The notes beneath the pieces were generated by a model. That model had not been told where the DNA came from. It was given only the letters and a program-made list of their open reading frames with translations, and made no database searches. A stretch of 64,000 nucleotides of DNA, taken from contig JAHBTM010000007.1 of the NCBI GenBank assembly GCA_019638635.1, positions 1 to 64,000 of the forward strand, read 5' to 3'. Within the stretch, counting starts at the first letter, position 1, and every line of letters starts with the position of its first letter. The stretch comes from Ferruginibacter sp. Lineage in GTDB: Bacteria > Bacteroidota > Bacteroidia > Chitinophagales > Chitinophagaceae. The position numbers and the translations under genes were made by a program. Positions 57,459 through 64,000 of this stretch are shown piece after piece.

Positions 57459-60413
57459 ATGGAGTACAATTTTAATGAGATAGAAGCCAGATGGCAGCAA
57501 TTTTGGGAAACCCATAATGTATATCAAGTAGAGATACAACAAGACAAACCCAAATGTTATGTGCTGGATATGTTTCCATATCCGAGCGGAGCTGGTTTAC
57601 ATGTTGGGCATCCTCTGGGCTATATTGCCAGCGACATCTACAGCCGTTATAAAAGGTTGAAGGGGTTTAATGTGTTGCACCCTATGGGCTTTGATAGTTT
57701 TGGATTACCGGCTGAACAATATGCTTTGGAAACCGGTCAACATCCCGCCACTACCACAGAAAAAAATATCAAAACCTTTAAAGAGCAATTGAGAAAAATT
57801 GGTTTTTGTTATGATTGGTCGCGCGAAATACGGACCAGCGATCCTTCGTATTACCAATGGACACAGTGGATATTTCTTAAGTTGTACAACAGTTATTTCT
57901 GTAACACGCAACAAAAAGCAAGGCCTATTCAGGATTTAATTTCGAAGTATGAACTTCGGGGTGCTATGCCCGCTCAGGGCGATCCGGTGGAAGGGGTACA
58001 TTTTACCGCAGAAGAGTGGAATAATTTCTCCCCCGAACAAAAAGAAGAAAAGCTCATGCGCCGACGGCTGGTGTACAGTGCAGAAGGAGAGGTGAACTGG
58101 TGTGAAGCGCTCGGTACCGTTTTGGCGAATGATGAAGTAGTGAACGGACTCAGCGAACGGGGAGGGCATCCGGTTGTTAAAAAGAAAATGCGCCAATGGT
58201 ATCTGCGCATTACAGCCTATGCAGAACGCTTATTACAATGCTTGGATACGGTAGATTTTAGCGAGAGCATGAAAGACATGCAACGTAACTGGATAGGAAA
58301 GAGTGAAGGCGCTGAAGTGGAATTTTCCGGTGCAACTTTTGAAGGAAAAATAAAAGTATACACTACTCGGCCTGATACCATTTTTGGAGTTGATTTTATG
58401 GTGTTGGCTCCGGAACATGCACTGGTAACGGATATTACAACAGCCGACCAACGGGGAGCCGTAAACGATTATCTGAGTTATGTAAAAACAAGAAGTGAGC
58501 GTGAGCGAATGGCTGAAGTGAAGCAGATCACCGGATGTTTTACCGGTGCGTATGTGTTGCATCCATTCAACGGAAAGAAACTGCCGGTATGGATTAGCGA
58601 ATACGTTTTGGCCGGATATGGTACGGGCGCAATTATGGCGGTCCCCTGCGGAGATCAGCGCGATTTTTCATTTGCACGTTATTTTAATATTCCAATCACT
58701 AATATTTTAGGAAGCCATTTTAACGGAGAAGAAGCCAATCCGGGCGATCAGATTGAATTGGTGAACTCAGACTTCCTCAACGGGTACACGAAAAAAGAAG
58801 CAGTACCACTGGCCATTGAAGCACTGGAAAAAATCAATCAAGGTAAGCGCAAGGTTAATTATAAAATGCGCGATGCGGGCTTTAGCCGTCAACGGTATTG
58901 GGGTGAACCCTTTCCGGTTTTATGGAAGAACGGTACCGCGTACCCGATGAATGAATCGGAATTACCATTGTTGTTGCCACATGTAGATCATTACAGTCCG
59001 GGCCCTGAAGGGCAGGGGCCTTTGGCCAACATCACCGAGTGGGTAAATATAGACGCACATACCAAGAGAGAAACCTCCACCATGCCCGGGTTTGCGGGTT
59101 CATCCTGGTACTTCCTTCGTTTCATGGATCCGCAGAATAAAGAAACGTTTTGCAGCACAGAAGCCAGCGATTACTGGAATCAGGTAGATGTGTATATCGG
59201 AGGAACGGAACATGCGGTCGGACATTTATTGTACAGCCGTATGTGGACGAAAGTGTTGTTCGATCTCGGTTTAATTCAACATGATGAGCCGTATAAAAAA
59301 TTGGTGAATCAGGGAATGATAGGTGGCGTTTCAGAAAAAATATATAGAATTGGACTAAATCAAGTTGAGGAAGATAATTCGTATGTAGGAAATTCATCAA
59401 ATAATATGATTATAAAATGGAAATCTGACATCAATGGATTACCAATTGTGTTATTTCCAGATGAAAATGAGGAAATAAACTACTATTTATTTAATCTTTC
59501 TGCAGATTTAGACATATCACAGTATGAAACTTCTGTAATTCGAACTAGTCTAAATATGGTTAGTGAATCTATATTAAATATTGAAAAGTATTTCGAAGGA
59601 AAAAATAACAAAAGTAGATATGAGATAATGTTGTGTAAGGATGGGTATTATGATAGTAGGCGAGAGAGATGGTTTGATTATGAAAAAAAACCAATCGAAC
59701 CACTGAAATTTATGACATTCCAAGTACAAGAAAAAATGAGTAAAAGATATGGGAATGTTGTTAACCCTGATGATGTTGTGATCAAATACGGAGCCGATAC
59801 ATTCCGTATGTACGAAATGTTCCTGGGGCCGATTGAACAAAGCAAACCCTGGGATACTAAAGGAATTGAAGGAGTGCATCGTTTTCTCAAAAAACTATGG
59901 CGCTTGTTTATGGAGAATGGAAAATCTGTATGGACAACGGAAACGCCTACACGCGATGAGTTGAAGACGCTGCATAAAACCATTCATAAAATTGAACAGG
60001 ATACCGCGCAGTTTTCATTCAACACTGCCGTAAGTGCATTTATGGTGTGTGTGAATGAGTTAACTGAACTGAAGTGTCATAAAAAAGAAATCCTGGATTC
60101 TTTGCTGATTTTGCTCGCACCCTATGCACCACATATTGCCGAAGAGTTATGGCATCAAACCGGCAACACAGGAACTATCCTGGATGCAGCTTACCCGGTA
60201 TTTGATGCACAGTATGTGCAGGAAGACTCCAAAGTATATCCTGTTTCAGTGAACGGTAAACTGCGCACGAATATTGAGCTGAGCTTAACGGCCTCACCGG
60301 AAGAAGTTCAGGAGGTGGTGTTGAAGGATAGCGTGATACAAAAATGGATGGAAGAAAAGCCACTTAAGAAATTTATTTTCATTCCCGGCAAAATGATCAA
60401 TGTTGTAGTATGA
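57459..60413 (+). CDS. leuS: Leucyl-tRNA synthetase with an AT-rich central segment
   Basis: LeuS charges tRNA-Leu. The 984-residue class I synthetase has HVGH (48-51), an editing domain in the middle, and a KMSKR motif (759-763) followed by YGNVVNPDD. Residues about 626-769, just before and across KMSKS, come from DNA that is much richer in A+T and uses AGA/AGG and ATA codons, unlike the rest. That region is also longer and less family-like than usual. The reading frame is intact. The gene is followed by an M23 peptidase overlapping by four bases. Confidence 0.94.
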   Translation: MEYNFNEIEARWQQFWETHNVYQVEIQQDKPKCYVLDMFPYPSGAGLHVGHPLGYIASDIYSRYKRLKGFNVLHPMGFDSFGLPAEQYALETGQHPATTTEKNIKTFKEQLRKIGFCYDWSREIRTSDPSYYQWTQWIFLKLYNSYFCNTQQKARPIQDLISKYELRGAMPAQGDPVEGVHFTAEEWNNFSPEQKEEKLMRRRLVYSAEGEVNWCEALGTVLANDEVVNGLSERGGHPVVKKKMRQWYLRITAYAERLLQCLDTVDFSESMKDMQRNWIGKSEGAEVEFSGATFEGKIKVYTTRPDTIFGVDFMVLAPEHALVTDITTADQRGAVNDYLSYVKTRSERERMAEVKQITGCFTGAYVLHPFNGKKLPVWISEYVLAGYGTGAIMAVPCGDQRDFSFARYFNIPITNILGSHFNGEEANPGDQIELVNSDFLNGYTKKEAVPLAIEALEKINQGKRKVNYKMRDAGFSRQRYWGEPFPVLWKNGTAYPMNESELPLLLPHVDHYSPGPEGQGPLANITEWVNIDAHTKRETSTMPGFAGSSWYFLRFMDPQNKETFCSTEASDYWNQVDVYIGGTEHAVGHLLYSRMWTKVLFDLGLIQHDEPYKKLVNQGMIGGVSEKIYRIGLNQVEEDNSYVGNSSNNMIIKWKSDINGLPIVLFPDENEEINYYLFNLSADLDISQYETSVIRTSLNMVSESILNIEKYFEGKNNKSRYEIMLCKDGYYDSRRERWFDYEKKPIEPLKFMTFQVQEKMSKRYGNVVNPDDVVIKYGADTFRMYEMFLGPIEQSKPWDTKGIEGVHRFLKKLWRLFMENGKSVWTTETPTRDELKTLHKTIHKIEQDTAQFSFNTAVSAFMVCVNELTELKCHKKEILDSLLILLAPYAPHIAEELWHQTGNTGTILDAAYPVFDAQYVQEDSKVYPVSVNGKLRTNIELSLTASPEEVQEVVLKDSVIQKWMEEKPLKKFIFIPGKMINVVV

Positions 60414-61108
60414 TGTACGACCCGGCACACCACCTGCTCCAGTTGCTTTCGAAGCATGCCGGAGATTTTTATCCGGTAGTACCGTATGCACCGGATACAC
60501 ATACAGCATTGCCGGTACAACTGAAAGAAATTGGTGGATTAACCACCGAGGTTGTAAACCATACGGAAGCTTTTTGTGATTTGATGCGTAACCATCGTTT
60601 AAATCTTCAGGCCGACTATTTATATGGTGGTTACCGGGAGCATCGGCTAATGTATCAGCGTAGTTCGTTGTTTGGCTCGGGTGAAAACAGGCGGACCTAT
60701 CACCTGGGAATAGACGTATGGTGCGAAGCCGGAACACCGGTGTTCACGCCGATGGGTGGCACAGTACATGGAGTGGGGATGAACGAAGGATATGGCAATT
60801 ACGGTGGAACGCTCATCATGAAATATCAAATTGAAACAACGGTATTCTATGTATTGTTTGGTCATTTATCATCGGATGTATTGATCGACAAACAGCCCGG
60901 GTTGTATTTGGCCAGGGGTGAGCAGTTGTCGGTTATAGGCACGCCTGAGGAAAACGGACATTGGCCGCCCCACCTGCACATCCAGTTGATTGCCGATATC
61001 GCACATCATACATCCGATTATCCCGGTGTGTGTTCCATTCACGAGTTGAAGTTGTACACAGAGATTTGTCCGAATCCGCAAATATTACTACCATTCGGGA
61101 ATATATAA
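60410..61108 (+). CDS. M23-family peptidoglycan metallopeptidase-like protein
   Basis: This 232-residue protein has a LytM/M23 domain: HLGIDVWCEAGTPVFTPMGGTVHGVG holds the first zinc ligands (His and Asp), FYVLFGHLSSD the third region and HWPPHLHIQL the HxH. No signal peptide is apparent at this start, so it may be cytoplasmic, or exported by other means. It overlaps leuS by four bases. A non-cell-wall role cannot be excluded. Confidence 0.82.
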   Translation: MMYDPAHHLLQLLSKHAGDFYPVVPYAPDTHTALPVQLKEIGGLTTEVVNHTEAFCDLMRNHRLNLQADYLYGGYREHRLMYQRSSLFGSGENRRTYHLGIDVWCEAGTPVFTPMGGTVHGVGMNEGYGNYGGTLIMKYQIETTVFYVLFGHLSSDVLIDKQPGLYLARGEQLSVIGTPEENGHWPPHLHIQLIADIAHHTSDYPGVCSIHELKLYTEICPNPQILLPFGNI

Positions 61109-61132
61109 CAGCAAAGAAATGATACAGGGTTT

Positions 61133-61654
61133 TTAACGGTGAAGCTTAAACGACATCATTGTTTTTTCTGCGATATCTTTCCACTTATCGAAAGAATTTC
61201 CTAAAGATGTGAACGTGAGTAAATAGGCATTATCCTCTTGAATAAAACATACAGAAAGGGCATAGAGCCTTTCAGCTTCCTGCTGAACGGAATAAGCAGT
61301 TTTGTAAAAAGATACATTATTCGACCTTTTAACAGCTGATTCTATTACCGTACAATCACTACCCAGCGTTTTGAGTTGGTCGTCTGTGATTTCTTTATAC
61401 CTATCCAGATCCATGTGTTGGCCGGTTAAATCCTGAATCAGCAAATTGATATTTTCATTGAAGTTTACTGAAGCTTCATCTTCAGGTACGTACAGAAGAA
61501 AAGATGTGCCCATTATTTTAGAGGTGTCTAACCTCCAGGAAGCCGGATAGTCAATTTGGTAATTGTCTTTTTTGAAAGTGATTACTTCGCCTGGTTTTTG
61601 AGATAAGGCAGTAAGGCAGAAAAATACCCATAAAATAGTCAGGCTGAGTTTCAT
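61133..61654 (-). CDS. Secreted PsbP/DUF1795-like protein
   Basis: The 173-residue product has a signal peptide (MKLSLTILWVFFCLTALSQ). The mature part (YQIDYPASWRLDTSK ... VNFNENINLLIQDL ... LLTFTSLGNSFDKWKDIAEKTMMSF) has the PsbP-like sandwich pattern seen in many small Bacteroidota envelope proteins. ATG 61654 is chosen because it gives a proper signal peptide; 23 upstream in-frame codons do not. Function unknown. Confidence 0.78.
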   Translation of the reverse strand: MKLSLTILWVFFCLTALSQKPGEVITFKKDNYQIDYPASWRLDTSKIMGTSFLLYVPEDEASVNFNENINLLIQDLTGQHMDLDRYKEITDDQLKTLGSDCTVIESAVKRSNNVSFYKTAYSVQQEAERLYALSVCFIQEDNAYLLTFTSLGNSFDKWKDIAEKTMMSFKLHR

Positions 61655-61787
61655 GATAATTTTTTTTAAACGAACAAGTGAGCAACAAATGTAAGTGAAT
61701 ATAATTTGAGTGCTCACCGGCAACCATTCCGTTTTGTGCAGTTCAGTTTACATGGTAATATCACCCAACATATTTAAAAAATTACAA

Positions 61788-61995
61788 CCCCGAAGGGCCG
61801 CAAAGTTGTGCCTCTCAACATACCTGAAACAAGCACGACCCTGAATTGGTCGCATGATAATAACATAAAAAGAAGCCGAAACAAAAACGACCCTGAAGGG
61901 GTCGTATGATTATATCTTAGCCTTATTACGTAGTAACCGAAAGGGTTAAAATTGACTCACATGATATCATTTCCCCCGGGGATACTTCGTATCCC
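61788..61995. repeat. Cluster of REP-like palindromes
   Basis: Five short hairpins occur in about 210 bases. They are CCC-CGAA-GGG (61788-61797), ACGACC/GGTCG (61835-61852), ACGACCC-TGAAG-GGGTCGT (61887-61905), AACC-GAAAG-GGTT (61935-61947) and GGGATAC-TTC-GTATCCC (61979-61995). The second and third share a unit ACGACCCTGAA...GGTCG-ATGAT, so they are copies. Such elements are scattered in many Bacteroidota genomes. Confidence 0.65.
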
Positions 61996-62041
61996 TTCCC
62001 CCTAAATCTAAAATAAGGCATTTAAAACACTTAAGGCGTTT

Positions 62042-62215
62042 TTAAACATTTAAGTATGAATAGGTACCCCCAATCGAACCCCTCTGGGTGTATTTGTCCG
62101 CTATCATGTCGATTCTTTTGATCTCTTGAAATGTGTCCCTTTGTACTTTCGTTTGAGCAACCTTTTTCAACAACCCAATCTTACGAATAGCCGTCAAAGG
62201 CTGTTCTTTCGGCAC
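62042..62215 (-). CDS. Possible small ORF of 57 codons
   Basis: A GTG-started frame encodes a Lys/Arg-rich, soluble-looking peptide (TAIRKIGLLKKVAQTKVQRD; EIKRIDMIADKYTQR). Amino-acid composition is protein-like, but no ATG, no convincing promoter and no family are recognised. It could be a remnant of a longer gene. Confidence 0.2.
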   Translation of the reverse strand: MPKEQPLTAIRKIGLLKKVAQTKVQRDTFQEIKRIDMIADKYTQRGSIGGTYSYLNV

Positions 62216-62338
62216 TTTCCCGGTTGAACGTTCATCTTAAACAAAGAATATTTACCGTCTTTTTAGTATTATTTATCAATGAAACCCTTCCGGATATTGG
62301 GTTTTAATCATATTTTTATCCCTTAATCTGCTTTATAC

Positions 62339-64000
62339 ATGGAAATCATCCCCGGTGCCCTTTTACAACAAATCAATTCCCCGGCCGATTTAAAGAAGTT
62401 TGATAAAGATAAACTCATTCAGGTTTGTCAGGAATTACGCCAATATATTGTTGACGTAGTAAGTGTGCATGGCGGTCATTTCGGTGCCAGCCTGGGTGTA
62501 GTGGAATTGAGTGTTGCGTTGCATTATGTGTTCAACACACCGTATGATCAACTCGTGTGGGATGTAGGGCATCAGGCATACGGTCATAAAATTTTAACCG
62601 GTCGTCGCGATAATTTTCCAACCAACCGAAAATACAAAGGCCTCAGCGGCTTCCCTAAAAGAACCGAGAGTGAATACGACACCTTTGGTGTTGGCCACTC
62701 TTCTACCTCCATTTCTGCTGCACTGGGCATGGCGATGGCTTCGCATTACAAGGGCGAGCACGACCGGCAACATGTGGCAGTCATTGGTGATGGTGCCATG
62801 ACGGCCGGTTTAGCGTTTGAAGCCATGAACCACGCCGGTATCGAAAAAAGCAATGTGCTGATTATTTTGAATGATAATTGCATGAGCATCGACCCCAACG
62901 TGGGTGCATTGAAAGAATATTTAACCGATATCACTACTTCACATACCTACAACGAGTTCAGAGATAATGTGTGGAAAGCGTTGGGGAAGCTGCCTATCGG
63001 TAAAAATTTCACCCGCGATATGGCAAGCAAGCTGGAAGCCAGCCTGAAAGGGATGGTGAATAAAAGCAGCAACTTGTTTGAAGCTTTACAAATCAGGTAT
63101 TTTGGTCCGGTAGATGGACACAACGTGGAGAAGTTGGTAGATGTACTGAGCGATTTAAAAAATATTGCAGGTCCAAAAATTCTGCATATTAAAACCGTCA
63201 AAGGCAAGGGCTACGACTTGGCTGAAAAAGATCAAACCAAGTGGCACGCACCCGGTTTGTTCGATAAAGTAACCGGCGAAATTTTTAAGAAGAAGTTTGA
63301 TATTCCTCAACCACCGAAATATCAGGATGTATTCGGGCACACCATCATTGAGCTGGCTGAAAAAAATCCCTTGATTTTGGGTATTACACCCGCCATGCCC
63401 AGTGGTTGCTCGCTAAAATATATGATGGAGAAAATGCCAGATCGTGCCTTCGACGTGGGCATTTGCGAACAACATGCGGTAACGTTGAGTGCCGGCATGG
63501 CTACCCAGGGGATGCGTGTGTTCTGCAATATCTATTCATCGTTTATGCAACGTGCGTATGATATGGTTATACATGATGTGGCGATTCAGAAATTACCGGT
63601 AGTGTTCTGTTTAGACAGGGCCGGTTTGGTGGGAGAAGATGGCCCCACTCACCATGGTTGCTACGATATCGCGTACATGCGATGCATACCGAACATGATT
63701 GTTTGTGCTCCCATGAATGAAGCAGAGTTGCGCAATATGATGTACACGGCCCAATTACCTTCTTTGCAAATGCCTATTTCTATACGCTATCCGAGGGGTG
63801 AAGGCGTAATGCCCGAATGGCAAACCCCATTCGAAGAAATTCAAATTGGTAAAGGACGCAAACTGAAGGATGGAAAAGACATTGCCATTCTGAGTTTCGG
63901 ACATCCGGGCAACTTTGCCGCATCGGCCATTCGGGATGTTCGTGCGGATGGTATTCAACCGGCGCATTACGATATGCGTTTTGCCAAACCACTGGATGAA
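62339..64000 (+). CDS. dxs: 1-deoxy-D-xylulose-5-phosphate synthase, 5' part
   Basis: Dxs condenses pyruvate and glyceraldehyde-3-phosphate with TPP, the first step of the MEP pathway. The visible 554 residues run off the right edge; the family has about 630. Motifs seen are [35 protein letters not shown], the TPP-binding [18 protein letters not shown] ... [13 protein letters not shown], and the Glu and HGCYDIA-type segments in [13 protein letters not shown] and [15 protein letters not shown]. The frame is open throughout. ispG at 40 kb is from the same pathway. Confidence 0.95.
   Translation, partial: MEIIPGALLQQINSPADLKKFDKDKLIQVCQELRQYIVDVVSVHGGHFGASLGVVELSVALHYVFNTPYDQLVWDVGHQAYGHKILTGRRDNFPTNRKYKGLSGFPKRTESEYDTFGVGHSSTSISAALGMAMASHYKGEHDRQHVAVIGDGAMTAGLAFEAMNHAGIEKSNVLIILNDNCMSIDPNVGALKEYLTDITTSHTYNEFRDNVWKALGKLPIGKNFTRDMASKLEASLKGMVNKSSNLFEALQIRYFGPVDGHNVEKLVDVLSDLKNIAGPKILHIKTVKGKGYDLAEKDQTKWHAPGLFDKVTGEIFKKKFDIPQPPKYQDVFGHTIIELAEKNPLILGITPAMPSGCSLKYMMEKMPDRAFDVGICEQHAVTLSAGMATQGMRVFCNIYSSFMQRAYDMVIHDVAIQKLPVVFCLDRAGLVGEDGPTHHGCYDIAYMRCIPNMIVCAPMNEAELRNMMYTAQLPSLQMPISIRYPRGEGVMPEWQTPFEEIQIGKGRKLKDGKDIAILSFGHPGNFAASAIRDVRADGIQPAHYDMRFAKPLDE

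Larger units (their letters stand above)
61655..62338. other. Intergenic region with palindromic repeats, 684 bases
   Basis: This is the longest gene-poor stretch in the window. Its left part (61788-61995) carries a cluster of short REP-like palindromes. The right part holds a 57-codon open frame on the minus strand (62042-62215) of doubtful status and, near dxs, AAACCC (62282) and GGGTTT (62299) as a weak stem. No TPP riboswitch signature was found before dxs. Confidence 0.6.

Noticed and set aside
61835..61905. Two similar palindromic units, considered as a CRISPR array
   Set aside because: Only two units, with an imperfect match and no regular spacer; they look like REP-type elements. No cas genes are present.
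62200..62338. Possible TPP riboswitch before dxs
   Set aside because: The conserved CUGAGA and paired THI-box motifs were not found by eye.

Overview
The window looks like ordinary chromosome of a gliding or T9SS-type member of the Bacteroidota, most likely in or near the Chitinophagales. Four things point there. The promoters carry the Bacteroidota -7 box TAnnTTTG, sometimes with TTG 19 bases upstream, and Shine-Dalgarno sites are nearly absent. There is a fused LpxC-FabZ and a long three-domain IspG. The type IX secretion and gliding genes porX, gldE and gldD are present, with a secreted protein carrying a T9SS C-terminal signal. The gene order is typical (mutY-ssb-gldE-gldD; HD-lpxD-lpxC/fabZ-lpxA-ABC). 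I see no prophage, integrase, transposase, CRISPR array or rRNA; there is one tRNA.

Layout. 1-7.0 kb: HerA-like NTPase end, a possible small RNA, recQ and copA (minus), then tsaE and ald (plus). 7.0-12.1 kb: minus-strand lipid A operon. 12.2-17.0 kb: porX, a small conserved protein, a PhnP-like hydrolase, a helix-hairpin-helix protein, acyl-CoA dehydrogenase. 17.0-24.6 kb: accessory surface region with a WG/SEL1 protein, a large S74-chaperone fibre protein, a proline-rich secreted peptide and a T9SS cargo protein. 24.8-28.8 kb: relA/spoT, tRNA-Leu(TAG), trigger factor. 28.8-33.2 kb: a MarR-thioredoxin pair with matching operators, a broken RNase G, a 29-residue bS22-like protein, a TPR protein, HU. 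33.3-38.4 kb: mutY, ssb, frameshifted gldE, gldD, DUF3109, class D beta-lactamase. 38.4-44.9 kb: BatB-BatC fusion, ispG, nadB, an LpxL-like acyltransferase, a small LuxR regulator. 45.0-51.2 kb: MBL-rhodanese, ArsR, tsaB and a partial 3-hydroxyacyl-CoA dehydrogenase on minus; ridA, a D-hydroxyacid dehydrogenase, greA and HIT on plus; ruvC. 51.2-57.3 kb: flippase-like protein, DUF3108, then a minus operon ftsX-DUF3098-uppP-MFS-MBL. 57.4-64 kb: leuS with an AT-rich central segment, M23 peptidase, a secreted protein, a palindrome-rich gap, and the 5' part of dxs.

Themes. Envelope building recurs: lipid A, undecaprenyl phosphate recycling, FtsX, M23 peptidase, acyltransferase. Isoprenoid supply recurs too (dxs, ispG, uppP). 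tsaE and tsaB both serve the t6A modification of tRNA.

The most interesting signals are at the RNA and gene-integrity level. They are a transcription terminator inside the greA leader, an H-type pseudoknot fold just before trigger factor, and matching palindromic operators before marR and its thioredoxin-like partner. Others are a foreign-looking segment in leuS, two essential-looking genes (rng, gldE) each interrupted once, and three genes whose -7 box abuts the start codon. None of these could be tested here by database search.
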